Source of the DNA: Idiomarina zobellii
GTDB taxonomy: Bacteria; Pseudomonadota; Gammaproteobacteria; Enterobacterales; Alteromonadaceae
Reading direction: 5' to 3'
DNA: 64,000 nucleotides
Assembly (NCBI RefSeq): GCF_900100855.1
Contig: NZ_FNCB01000001.1
Coordinates: 62,001-126,000 of the forward strand
Shown here piece after piece: positions 48,522 through 56,853 of the stretch. Position 1 is the stretch's first letter. The number at the start of each line of letters is the position of its first letter. The position numbers and the translations under genes were made by a program. The notes beneath the pieces are model-generated. The model was not told the DNA's origin, did not search any database, and worked only from the letters and a program-made list of their open reading frames with translations.

Positions 48522-49292
48522 CTAAGCCAGCTTTAACACCCACTTAAGTGGCAGGCGTTTCATTAGGAACGCCATTAGCGCCCAGGGCCAGTAAGGAACA
48601 TAGGCTTTTACTGGCTCTTTATTAATGGCCTTCGCCAGCAGTCGACACCCCGTCTCGGTATCCACCATAAAAGGCGTATTTTTCACTTTCTCGTTAATTT
48701 CAGAGCGAATGTAGCCCGGATAAATGGTCGATACTTTAATTGGGCTGTTGCTGCCATAGGTTTTCATTAAGTCCGCACGAATGCCCTCGGTTAACGACGC
48801 CAGCCCGGCCTTAGTTGCCGCATACACCGTCATTGCCCGTGGCATGCCACGGAACGCACTCATGGACGAAATAGTCACCAGATGGCCCTGCTTTTGCTCG
48901 CGCAGAATTTCCATAGCGGCTTCGCATTGCGCCAGCGCCGCTACAAAGTTTGTTTCTGCCGTGGCTTTATTCGCCTCAAAGTAACCAGTACCTAACGCCG
49001 CGCCCTTGCCCATGCCGGCATTAATAATAAAGCGGTCAATGTGCCCCTGCTCTTGTTTAAACGTCTGAAACACACGGAATACGTCTTCGTGAGCATTTAC
49101 GTCCAGCGTTTTAATGCTGACAGTTATGCCTGAATGCTTATCTTCCAGCTCGGCTTTTAGCGCTTCTAAGCGATCTAAACGGCGGGCACACAAACATAAG
49201 TTTTTGCCTTCTGCAGCAAATTCGCGCGCCATGCCCTGCCCTAAGCCAGAGCTGGCACCGGTAATTAAAATGGTCTTCCGTTCTTGCGGCAT
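48522..49292 (-). CDS. Short-chain dehydrogenase/reductase (SDR)
   Basis: This 256-residue classical SDR has the cofactor motif TGASSGLGQGMA (about 11-22), NAGMGKGA, and the catalytic Ser and YAATK (Tyr-x-x-x-Lys) motif after SSMSAFRGMP. A hydrophobic C-terminus (WPWALMAFLMKRLP) suggests membrane contact. It follows the phosphotransferase gene by 28 bases, so it probably belongs to the acyl-CoA dehydrogenase operon. Substrate unknown. Confidence 0.85.
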   Translation of the reverse strand: MPQERKTILITGASSGLGQGMAREFAAEGKNLCLCARRLDRLEALKAELEDKHSGITVSIKTLDVNAHEDVFRVFQTFKQEQGHIDRFIINAGMGKGAALGTGYFEANKATAETNFVAALAQCEAAMEILREQKQGHLVTISSMSAFRGMPRAMTVYAATKAGLASLTEGIRADLMKTYGSNSPIKVSTIYPGYIRSEINEKVKNTPFMVDTETGCRLLAKAINKEPVKAYVPYWPWALMAFLMKRLPLKWVLKLA

Positions 49293-49320
49293 TGTTGAGC
49301 TCTCTTTTTATTATAATTCG

Positions 49321-50403
49321 TTAAGCTTTAGCGATACGGCGACGGCAGCGCCACAGCAAATAATTCACCAGGAACCAGAAGTTCTTAAAAGCTTTATTAT
49401 TGGTTTGCTTATGGTGGTACCGATAGTAAATTTGCTGCGCAATAACCGCCAAGCGAAACAAGCCAAACACCTCATAAAAGGCAAAGTCTTCCACCTTGGT
49501 GCCAGTGCGTTCGCAGTAGTAATCGATAATTTCTTTGCGCGTTAGCATGCCCGGATAATCACTCGGTTGACGTTTGGTTGCTCGTGCCACTTTGTCGTCG
49601 CCCGCTTCAATCCAGTACGCCAGCGAATTACCTAAGTCCATTAACGGGTTGCCTAAGGTTGCCAGCTCCCAGTCCAGAATACCGATAATATCGGTTGGAT
49701 CTTCCGGGTTCAGAATCAGGTTATCTAACCGAAAGTCGTTATGAACCAGACATATTTTTTCGTTCTCTGGCTGATTGCCTTTAAGCCAGCGCATAACCGA
49801 CTTAGCGCCAAACACATTCCAGGTTTTCGCCTTTTCATAACGACTGCACCAGCCGTTAACCTGACGCTCGGTATAACCCTTGCCTTTGGCTATTTTACGA
49901 AGCTTTGTACTGTCTATGTCGACATTGTGCAGTTCAATAAGCTTGTCGAGTGCGTTCGTACAAAGCTGACGAGCCTGCCCGGCGCTTAAGTCCAGACCTT
50001 TAGGGAAACGGCGGCGTGGAATAATGCCGGTAACATGCTCCATAACATAAAACTCAGCACCAATAACCGACTCGTCCTTACAGTGCGCCAGCATACGAGG
50101 CACATGGGGAAACGCCGGACGTAAACGCTTTTGTAAGCGGTATTCACGCCCCATGTCGTGGGCTGACTTAGCTTTTGTGCCCTCAGGTGGGCGACGTAAC
50201 ACTAACGCTAAACCGTCATAGTCTAAGCGGTACGTCCAGTTCGACACACCACCGGTGTACTGCGTAATTCTGAGCTCACCTCGGTTGTCCGGTAGCTCAC
50301 GTCCTATGTTCTCAGTCAGCCAGTTGTCCAGTGCTTCAACCGGCAACGCTTCCTCTTCGCGAACCTCGCTCGCTTGGTCCGTTATTGTTGACGCGTCAGT
50401 CAT
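49321..50403 (-). CDS. Phosphotransferase (APH/ACAD10-like) family protein
   Basis: This 360-residue kinase-like protein has the catalytic loop VHNDFRLDNLIL and the metal-binding ILDWELATLG, as in aminoglycoside phosphotransferases and the N-terminal half of eukaryotic ACAD10/11. In bacteria these are often paired with an acyl-CoA dehydrogenase, as here (8-base overlap). ACAD10/11 proteins phosphorylate 4-hydroxy-acyl-CoAs before dehydrogenation, so a role in hydroxy-fatty-acid breakdown is a reasonable inference. Confidence 0.85.
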   Translation of the reverse strand: MTDASTITDQASEVREEEALPVEALDNWLTENIGRELPDNRGELRITQYTGGVSNWTYRLDYDGLALVLRRPPEGTKAKSAHDMGREYRLQKRLRPAFPHVPRMLAHCKDESVIGAEFYVMEHVTGIIPRRRFPKGLDLSAGQARQLCTNALDKLIELHNVDIDSTKLRKIAKGKGYTERQVNGWCSRYEKAKTWNVFGAKSVMRWLKGNQPENEKICLVHNDFRLDNLILNPEDPTDIIGILDWELATLGNPLMDLGNSLAYWIEAGDDKVARATKRQPSDYPGMLTRKEIIDYYCERTGTKVEDFAFYEVFGLFRLAVIAQQIYYRYHHKQTNNKAFKNFWFLVNYLLWRCRRRIAKA

Positions 50404-51631
50404 TAATACGCCCTTTCCACTGTTTTAATTCGTTTTTTGCAATGGTCGCACGGTGAACCGCATCGGGTCCATCGGCAATACGTAGTGAACGAGCCACAGT
50501 CAGTAAGCCCGGTAACGGTGTGTCGTGGCACATAGAAGCGCCACCAAACAGCTGCATGGTTTCATCCACCACTTTTTGCAGCACATTCGGTGCCACCAGC
50601 TTAATGGCCGATATTTCTTTAATGGCCTTCATGGCACCAATGTTGTCAATTTGCCAGGCCGCGTGCAGAGTCAGTAAACGCGCTTGATCAATAGCGACAC
50701 GCAAGTCTGCCAGACGCTCACTGTTGCCGCCCAGCTTTAATAAAGGTTCGCCAAAGGCAATGCGTGACGTACCGCGCTCAATGAACAGCTCCAGCGCCCG
50801 CTCTGCCGCGCCAATAGCGCGCATACAATGGTGAATACGCCCCGGGCCTAAACGCCCCTGCGCAATTTTAAAACCCGCACCGGGGCCGACAATAATGTTC
50901 TCTTTGGGAACGCGCACGTTGTCGAACACCACCTCACCATGACCATAAGGCGCGTCGTATTCGCCTAACGCGGGCAGCATGCGCTCTATATTAACGCCAG
51001 GGGTGTTGAGCGGCACCAGCACCATAGAGTGACGATGATGCTTTTCAGCGTCTTCATCAGTAAGCCCCATAACAATGGCAATTTCAGCGTCAGGGTGGCC
51101 TAAACCGGTACTCCACCACTTGCGGCCGTTAATAACCCAGTCTGAGTCGTCGGCAACAATGGTGGTTTGCATATTGGTGGCATCAGAGGACGCGACATCG
51201 GGTTCGGTCATACAAAACACCGAGCGAATATCGCCGTTTAAAAGCGGCGTTAACCACTGCTCTTGCTGCGGGTCATCGCCAAAGTGATACAGCACTTCCA
51301 TGTTACCCGTGTCGGGCGCGTTGCAGTTGAATACCTCGGGCGCTAACAAGCTTCGACCCATGCGCTCGGCCAGTGGTGCATATTCCAATGTCGTTAAGCC
51401 AGCACCCAGTTCGTTGTCCGGCAAAAACAGGTTCCAAAGCCCCTGCTCTTTTGCTAACTGCTTAAGCTCTGCCACCCGCGGCGGCACCTGCCACTCGCGC
51501 CAATGCGGCGTGCTGTTCAGCCGATAATTCTCTTTTTGATACTGGTCTTCATACGGCTCAATATGCTCGCGCATAAACGCGTCAAGCCGCGCCAAATAGT
51601 CCTTTGTTTTCGCACTGTAGGAAAAGTCCAT
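50396..51631 (-). CDS. Acyl-CoA dehydrogenase, ACAD10/11-like
   Basis: This 411-residue flavoenzyme performs alpha,beta-dehydrogenation of acyl-CoAs. The substrate/FAD motif VFCMTEPDVASSDATNM, INGRKWWSTG, the C-terminal FGGASMCHDTPL and RIADGPDAVHR are typical. The start is placed at 51631 (MDFSYSAKTKDYLARLD), with GGGAG about 8 bases upstream. The ORF runs on to 51754, but that extension translates the inverted-repeat element and matches no ACAD N-terminus. The 3' end overlaps the phosphotransferase gene, forming the two-gene equivalent of the ACAD10 fusion. Confidence 0.9.
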   Translation of the reverse strand: MDFSYSAKTKDYLARLDAFMREHIEPYEDQYQKENYRLNSTPHWREWQVPPRVAELKQLAKEQGLWNLFLPDNELGAGLTTLEYAPLAERMGRSLLAPEVFNCNAPDTGNMEVLYHFGDDPQQEQWLTPLLNGDIRSVFCMTEPDVASSDATNMQTTIVADDSDWVINGRKWWSTGLGHPDAEIAIVMGLTDEDAEKHHRHSMVLVPLNTPGVNIERMLPALGEYDAPYGHGEVVFDNVRVPKENIIVGPGAGFKIAQGRLGPGRIHHCMRAIGAAERALELFIERGTSRIAFGEPLLKLGGNSERLADLRVAIDQARLLTLHAAWQIDNIGAMKAIKEISAIKLVAPNVLQKVVDETMQLFGGASMCHDTPLPGLLTVARSLRIADGPDAVHRATIAKNELKQWKGRIND

Positions 51632-51704
51632 AATGCCCGCTCCCAACGAATAGTTAACAGCATTGTAGACGTGAAAGTGTTGGTGGTACAACCAGAGTTG
51701 GAGG

Positions 51705-51821
51705 ATGGAGCAAAACAAGTGATGTGAGTTTGGGTACGCTGCAAGCTCATCCATGAGCGCTCACCTCAGGCCATCCATGGCCTTCGATGCCCCAATCTCA
51801 CATCACTCGTTTTGTCTCCAT
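51705..51821 (-). repeat. Long-stem repeat with two AYGGAY-loop hairpins (copy 1)
   Basis: The outer arms 51705-51734 and 51791-51821 are reverse complements apart from a one-base bulge and two mismatches, giving a ~30-bp stem. The mismatch near the base becomes a G-U pair on the reverse strand. Inside, read on the reverse strand, are GGCC-ATGGAT-GGCC and GCTC-ATGGAT-GAGC, two hairpins with identical AUGGAU loops. This matches the layout of the TwoAYGGAY RNA motif, and each loop fits the CsrA/RsmA consensus CANGGANG. It lies 74 bases upstream of the acyl-CoA dehydrogenase start, in sense orientation, so it may be part of that leader. Confidence 0.6.
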
Positions 51822-51885
51822 AGCTAGACTGGGCTATATTTAAGGCTTAGTACCCCTTTCAACTAGTAAACTTAAGGTTATGGCA

Positions 51886-52050
51886 ATGCCAAAATGTTTC
51901 GATGCACATTCCGACAGCTCCCAAGAACTGAGGATAAGCACCTTATGTCAATTGCTTGTAGAAGGTGAGCAAAGTAGCGTAACGGAGTATGACCTTGAAT
52001 CGTTAATCAATGAACTTGATAGCGAAGAGAAGAAGTCATCAGCTCAATAA
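51886..52050 (+). CDS. Small acidic protein, weakly antitoxin-like
   Basis: This 54-residue frame begins MPKCFDAHSDSS; AAGG at 51874-51877 is 8 bases upstream (an ATG at 51880 is closer than usual). The second half, LLVEGEQSS followed by YDLESLINELD, resembles the C-terminal toxin-binding tail of ParD/CopG antitoxins, but no DNA-binding ribbon-helix-helix and no toxin gene are visible. It points opposite to the neighbouring cassette genes. It could be a remnant or a chance frame. Confidence 0.35.
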   Translation: MPKCFDAHSDSSQELRISTLCQLLVEGEQSSVTEYDLESLINELDSEEKKSSAQ

Positions 52051-52052
52051 AA

Positions 52053-52144
52053 CCAATTAACGCAAAGCACACGGGCGACGAGCCGCGTAGCGGATTGACG
52101 CCCTAGCAACCAACGGAAGTGAGTGATGCGCCTTGTTATAAGCC
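52053..52144 (-). other. attC-like integron recombination site of the DUF4238-like cassette
   Basis: This 92-base site lies between GGCTTATAAC (reverse strand, 52144-52135) and the core GTTAATTGG (52061-52053). Inside is an imperfect hairpin, GGGCG (52073-52077) with CGCCC (52099-52103), and an inner CCGC/GCGG pair. The R''-like end is the exact complement of the GTTATAAGCC at the 5' boundary of the same cassette (53126-53135), as expected when a circular cassette is integrated. Core motifs depart slightly from RYYYAAC/GTTRRRY. Confidence 0.6.
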
Positions 52145-53113
52145 ATGGTTTTCTCTTGCCGAGCTATATACTCGAGAATGACACTGGTACAAAGTACGCT
52201 GATTATATACCTCAAGTTCATTCATATCATTTTCAAATGGAAAAACTTTCACTTCCTTTTTCTGGGCCTTATACATATCTACAATCTTCTGAGGTACGCC
52301 CTTTGGAGTTAGAGACTCTAGGTCACCAAACATATACCTAATAAACGCATTAGAGCTAAGATTAAAATCAAATGCCATATGCTTTCCATCAGGTACTGGA
52401 ATTGTATGACCTCGATCAGACACAATACATGTGCCGTTTGTATACCTATAAATCATTACAAACACTGCTGTATCGGGGTTCTCAAAGAGAGACCGTATAG
52501 TTTCCTCCATGAAATTAGGCTCGCCCTCCCTAAACTCAGAGAGCAACATAAACAATGAGCCTAACCAAGTGACATATTGATTATGGGTAATGCCAAGCTG
52601 CGAACATAAGTATTCCTGTTGAGGTCTATTTCCTGCTAGTAGTTTTTCAAATTGACTTTTCAATGGCTCTTGAGCAGGTTTAAAATTTCGCAGGACAGCA
52701 AATGTATTCAGAAGCTTCTCAACTGAATATGGATTTCTTACGAAATTAAGGAACTTAGCAACAAATAAATTAAGAACCTCTCCTTTAATATCGGAATTAT
52801 TCTTATCTATTTTCGATAAAAGACTTTCAGTATCACTTCCAATTCGCCCTTCATATTTAGTAAAGATATTCTCAAAATTCAGGCGCAGCCTTCTATCAAC
52901 AACATCAAAGCTAAATAAATCATGAATAGATAGAGAATCATCAATTTTGGCTCCTCTATCAGAAGATAACTCATAGCCAAAAGCTTCTCTACCTGTAACC
53001 TCAAAGGAGTATACTCTTTGATTCTTTAGGCTAGCTCCAGGATTAATGGAATTAAGCCTAAGCTCTGCTCGAGAAATAAAGTGTTGATTTTTTGTTTCGC
53101 TTGAATGAATCAC
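52136..53113 (-). CDS. Cassette-borne protein of unknown function, DUF4238-like start
   Basis: This 325-residue soluble protein has the N-terminal motif KNQHFISRAELRLNSINP and then RVYSFEV, reminiscent of DUF4238 proteins (NQHYVP-type start), a family of unknown function often found on mobile DNA. The rest is helical with no known catalytic motif that I can see. It starts at GTG 53113 with GGAG upstream. The gene is clearly AT-richer than its surroundings and fills an integron-type cassette whose attC overlaps its stop codon. A phage-defence role is possible by location only. Confidence 0.7.
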   Translation of the reverse strand: MIHSSETKNQHFISRAELRLNSINPGASLKNQRVYSFEVTGREAFGYELSSDRGAKIDDSLSIHDLFSFDVVDRRLRLNFENIFTKYEGRIGSDTESLLSKIDKNNSDIKGEVLNLFVAKFLNFVRNPYSVEKLLNTFAVLRNFKPAQEPLKSQFEKLLAGNRPQQEYLCSQLGITHNQYVTWLGSLFMLLSEFREGEPNFMEETIRSLFENPDTAVFVMIYRYTNGTCIVSDRGHTIPVPDGKHMAFDFNLSSNAFIRYMFGDLESLTPKGVPQKIVDMYKAQKKEVKVFPFENDMNELEVYNQRTLYQCHSRVYSSARENHGL

Positions 53114-53125
53114 CTCGTCTCCAAT

Positions 53126-53240
53126 GGCTTATAACTACTAGCTAAAGGGCAAAAATACAATGCCATAATCGCGAAGCGGCATTGTGTTTTTGTCCCAGCA
53201 ACCCGCCCCGCGGGTTGCGTTTTAAGCGCCTTGTTAGCTG
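53126..53240 (-). other. attC-like integron recombination site of the 99-residue cassette
   Basis: This 115-base site runs on the reverse strand from CAGCTAAC (53240-53233) to GTTATAAGCC (53135-53126). It contains two strong hairpins: 53147-53164 with 53178-53196 (18 bp, imperfect, with a bulge) and GCAACCCGC (53198-53206) with GCGGGTTGC (53210-53218). The CAGCTAAC end complements the GTTAGCTG boundary beyond the gene's 5' side (53571-53578). Size and imperfect stem fit attC. Confidence 0.62.
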
Positions 53241-53241
53241 A

Positions 53242-53541
53242 TTATTTGCTCAGGAGTACAACTAACTCGTTAGGATTTGACACTATGAATTGGAATGTAC
53301 TGCCATCAAGTAATGAAACTTTGATTGCATCAGATGTTATAGGCAGAATACCCGCACCTTTACCTGAGCATTTTTCTACTTTTGAAATTGAGCTCCTTTC
53401 AATTTTAAGAGGCCCAAGCCCATAACCTTTATTATATGGGGAAAAATGAATATCAGTTTCAGTAATCCAAAATTTCCCATCTGCTTTTGCAACACCATTT
53501 TGAACTGTGGCTGTAATCGATTTTAAAGTGGCATCTTGCAT
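53242..53541 (-). CDS. Cassette-borne GRAM/PH-like small protein
   Basis: This 99-residue protein lacks any signal peptide. Its alternating strands, including FWITETDIHFSPYN, the SISKVEKCSG turn and KVSLLDGSTFQFIVSNPNEL, look like a single GRAM/PH-type domain. The ATG at 53541 is preceded by AAGGAA. It is the first of the two reverse-strand cassettes and is followed after one base by its attC. Function unknown. Confidence 0.65.
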   Translation of the reverse strand: MQDATLKSITATVQNGVAKADGKFWITETDIHFSPYNKGYGLGPLKIERSSISKVEKCSGKGAGILPITSDAIKVSLLDGSTFQFIVSNPNELVVLLSK

Positions 53542-53570
53542 TTATATTCCTTTTGAACGGTTGCACTAAT

Positions 53571-53949
53571 CAGCTAACAATTATATATGTTGCAGACGCA
53601 TTTTGTAACGCCCAAAAACAGCACTCCTAACCGCCTTAAATGACTGATAAAAAGTACTATTTTTACTCTTAATTCGAACTTACCCGAAAAAACTATTCGA
53701 GCATGCTCACTTTCGCTCTTATTAATGCGCAATATGAGACTTTAATTTTTTGTTATATCTATGACGATAAAAGAGTTAACCCCATAAGGCAATACTAAAT
53801 CGAGCAACTCCGCCGACCGATATGCGCAAAGCATCACCACCAGCAGTTGAATCAGCGAGCCACTAATAACAAGCCGTTCCCCCGTACCAAACACATCACA
53901 TCTAACGTACAATACTCGCCCTAAACACCATAAAACCACACACGACCAC
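53571..53949. other. Intergenic segment: cassette boundary, possible attI/attC relic, rhlE promoter region
   Basis: CAGCTAAC at 53571-53578 is the outer core site of the cassette pair. The AT-rich bases after it show no convincing second arm, so this may be a degenerate attC or the remains of attI. No integrase gene is present. The rest should contain the rhlE promoter. A 69-codon reverse frame (53742-53951) is unlikely to be a gene. Confidence 0.4.
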
Positions 53950-55068
53950 ATGAACTTTTCTGATCTCGCACTTTCCCCTGAAACTCTTACTGCCCTTTCA
54001 CGTCAGGGTTATAGCGAACCCACGCCCATTCAGGCGGAAGCTATTCCATTGGTGCTGGCGGGGAAGGATGTCATGGCCGCGGCGCAAACGGGTACGGGAA
54101 AGACAACGGCCTTTACGGCACCTATTTTAGAGCTTCTGAAAGGTAACGACCGCGCCAAGGCAAACACAGCGCGTGCGCTTATTTTAACGCCCACTCGCGA
54201 GTTGGCGGCTCAGGTCGGTGAAAACGTTGCGAACTTAAGCGCGGGTCTGCCATTGAATTACGCGGTGGCGTTTGGTGGTGTAAAAATTAATCCGCAAATG
54301 ATGAAGCTTCGCAAAGGCGTGGATATTCTGGTGGCCACACCTGGCCGCCTGCTGGACTTATACAAACAAAACGCGGTTCGCTTTCCTAAGTTAGAAGTGC
54401 TGGTACTGGATGAAGCCGACCGCATGCTCGACATGGGCTTTATTCACGACATTAAGAACATTATTAAGTTACTGCCGGCTAAACGCCAAACGCTACTGTT
54501 CTCGGCAACCTTTTCTGACGACATTCGTGCGCTGGCTAAAGGCTTACTGAAAAGCCCGGTCGAAATTTCGGTGGCACTACCCAACGCAACTGCCGAGCCT
54601 ATTGAACAAACTTTGTATGAGGTACAAAAAAGCCAAAAGCTGGGGCTGTTATTAAAGCTACTGAAAAGTCTGGAGCAACCCAAAGTGCTTGTGTTTTCGC
54701 GCACTAAGCAAGGGGCTAACCGGCTAGTTAAGCAGCTGGATAAAGCCGGTTTTTCGGCAGCGGCTATTCACAGCGCTAAAAGCCAGGGCGCCCGCACTAA
54801 AGCGTTAACCGACTTTAAAAGTGGCAAAGTGCAGGTACTTATCGCCACTGATATTGCCTCGCGTGGCATTGATATTGAAAAGCTGCCATACGTGATTAAC
54901 TACGACCTCCCCCACGTCGCGGAAGACTACATACACCGTATTGGCCGTACTGGCAGAGCCGGTCAAACTGGTCATGCTATTTCTTTGGTTACAGACGAGG
55001 ACGCTGAAGCGCTGAAAGCCATTGAAAAGCTAATAGGCGAGTCGATTGAGCGGTGTAAATTAGAGTGA
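53950..55068 (+). CDS. DEAD-box RNA helicase, RhlE-like, minimal form
   Basis: This 372-residue ATP-dependent RNA helicase has the Q motif (GYSEPTPIQ), motif I AQTGTGKT, Ia PTRELA, DEAD in [16 protein letters not shown] in LFSATF, and HRIGRTGR. The sequence ends almost directly after the second RecA domain, so it lacks the basic C-terminal extension of RhlE, DeaD or SrmB. It probably remodels rRNA or mRNA. Its last 9 bases overlap the convergent PAS/GGDEF/EAL gene. Confidence 0.9.
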   Translation: MNFSDLALSPETLTALSRQGYSEPTPIQAEAIPLVLAGKDVMAAAQTGTGKTTAFTAPILELLKGNDRAKANTARALILTPTRELAAQVGENVANLSAGLPLNYAVAFGGVKINPQMMKLRKGVDILVATPGRLLDLYKQNAVRFPKLEVLVLDEADRMLDMGFIHDIKNIIKLLPAKRQTLLFSATFSDDIRALAKGLLKSPVEISVALPNATAEPIEQTLYEVQKSQKLGLLLKLLKSLEQPKVLVFSRTKQGANRLVKQLDKAGFSAAAIHSAKSQGARTKALTDFKSGKVQVLIATDIASRGIDIEKLPYVINYDLPHVAEDYIHRIGRTGRAGQTGHAISLVTDEDAEALKAIEKLIGESIERCKLE

Positions 55069-56736
55069 CTTGCTTGGTAAATAATGCTCAATATCTGTAG
55101 AAGGCTTACCAAAGAAGTACCCCTGGAAATGCTCGCACCCCATATTCTGCAAACGCTTGAACTGTTGCTCCGTTTCCACCCCCTCTGCAATGACGGTAAG
55201 GTTCATACTGCGACCTAAGCTAATAATTGTCTCCGTTAACAAAGCGCCTTTACTGTGTCCATCTAAGTCACGCACAAAAGCTCGGTCAACTTTGAGTTCA
55301 TCAAGCGGCAGCCGTGTAAGATAGGCTAGAGACGCATAGCCAGTGCCAAAGTCGTCGAGTGAAATCGACACGCCCAGTTCACGCAGACTGGCCATTTGCT
55401 CAACAATAAAATCAATATCGTCGGCTATGAGACTCTCTGTCAGTTCAAGGCATAAACACTTGGGGTTTGCCCCGGTGGTTTTGAGGATATTTTTCACGCG
55501 CTGAACAAAGTCCCCCCGACGAAACTGAACCGGGCTAACATTGACAGATATGTTAAAGCTTTCACTGCTCTTTTCTAAGACCCAGTCACCCAGCGCGATA
55601 ATACTGTCATTCGCTTCGGCAATAGGAATAAAGTCATTGGGCGAGAGTGTCTTAAACTTAGGATGATGCCAACGAAGAAGCGCTTCAAAGCCAGTAATGT
55701 TCTGATTCTGATCGACTTGCGGCTGTAACGCCAGAGCCAGTTCGTCATTGTCGACAGCGTGATTTAGCGCCTGTGATATTTCTAAGCGCTTTTTAACCGA
55801 TGACTCCATCTGTGAGTCGAAGAAACTGATATCGGTTGTATTGGAGCGTTTCGCCATTTTGAGTGCGATATCCGCCTGGCGCAGCAGTTCTTCTCCGGGT
55901 AATGTTCCGGGGCAATGAAACAACGTAATTCCAATGCAGGCATTGAGTTGGTGCGACCGTCCATCAAGAATTAATGGCGCTTTTAATTTTTGAAGAATTT
56001 GAGTTGCCATTAGTTCGGCCTCTGCTGCAACAGCATCGAGTGAGGATGTCGAGCAAGGTAAAACAAGAGCAAACTCATCCTTACCAAGACGAGCCAGGTC
56101 ATCTGGAGAAGAACTAAATTGCTGCAAAGATTCAGCGCAACTTACCAGGACCCTGTCACCAACACTGTAGCCCAGACTATCGTTAATACTGTGAAACTTC
56201 TCAATATCAACGATAAGCAACGCAGCAGCGGAGGTGTCACTGCTGGTGTTGCGCATAGCACTGGTTATTCGCTCCAGTATTAAACGACGGTTGGGTAACC
56301 CAGTTAGTGAGTCATAATAAGACAGGCGCTGAACTTCTGCTTCAGCCATTTCTAATGAACGCATATCCGCATCCATACAGAACATAATAGGCTCGTCATT
56401 CGGCAGTGAAACGACGGTATGGCTTGAGTAAACAGGCACCGTGGAGCCGTCTTTATGTTTGAGGTTCAATCGCGCTGGTGGAATACCCTCTTCGTTGTCA
56501 AACATCCAGGCAACGGCTTGCTTTACTTCGTCGCGCATCTCATGAGGGATAATTAAGTCAAAAAGGCTGCGCCCAAGCGCTTCGCTGGTGGAATAACCGT
56601 ATATTCTTTCTGAAGCGGCATTCCAATAGACGACCGAGCCATCCACGCGATAGCCTTGAATAGACATAGCTTGTGTATCATCGAAGAGCTTATGGAACCG
56701 TGCTTCGCTAATTTGCTTGTCGCGGTTATTCGTCAT
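55060..56736 (-). CDS. PAS-GGDEF-EAL protein, probable c-di-GMP phosphodiesterase
   Basis: This 558-residue soluble protein has a PAS domain (about 10-125), a GGDEF domain whose active site reads GKDEF (218-222), which is degenerate, and an EAL domain with EALLRW (351-356), ELTES, DDFGTGY (461-467) and EGVET. Compared with the EAL domain at 236-2401, about 11 residues are missing between GDWVLEK and SVNVS (around 388-397), which shortens a helix. The main catalytic residues remain, so hydrolysis is likely but not assured. It is monocistronic and converges with rhlE. Confidence 0.88.
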   Translation of the reverse strand: MTNNRDKQISEARFHKLFDDTQAMSIQGYRVDGSVVYWNAASERIYGYSTSEALGRSLFDLIIPHEMRDEVKQAVAWMFDNEEGIPPARLNLKHKDGSTVPVYSSHTVVSLPNDEPIMFCMDADMRSLEMAEAEVQRLSYYDSLTGLPNRRLILERITSAMRNTSSDTSAAALLIVDIEKFHSINDSLGYSVGDRVLVSCAESLQQFSSSPDDLARLGKDEFALVLPCSTSSLDAVAAEAELMATQILQKLKAPLILDGRSHQLNACIGITLFHCPGTLPGEELLRQADIALKMAKRSNTTDISFFDSQMESSVKKRLEISQALNHAVDNDELALALQPQVDQNQNITGFEALLRWHHPKFKTLSPNDFIPIAEANDSIIALGDWVLEKSSESFNISVNVSPVQFRRGDFVQRVKNILKTTGANPKCLCLELTESLIADDIDFIVEQMASLRELGVSISLDDFGTGYASLAYLTRLPLDELKVDRAFVRDLDGHSKGALLTETIISLGRSMNLTVIAEGVETEQQFKRLQNMGCEHFQGYFFGKPSTDIEHYLPSKSL

Positions 56737-56853
56737 AGAAATTAGCCGTTGCTTAATTTATCGGTGAGACGTCGAACTTACATTAAGCATAGAAGATAAT
56801 TGATAAATTTGTTAATACTATTCTTTCAACAATGATTCGACGACAGGTACACC

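Noticed and set aside
51632-51754. N-terminal extension of the acyl-CoA dehydrogenase ORF
   Set aside because: The extra 41 residues translate part of the inverted-repeat element and bear no likeness to ACAD N-termini; a good ribosome-binding site precedes 51631.
53742-53951. 69-codon reverse-strand frame upstream of rhlE
   Set aside because: It is rich in Cys and Val, has no ribosome-binding site I can see, matches no family, and overlaps the rhlE start. It is probably a chance frame.
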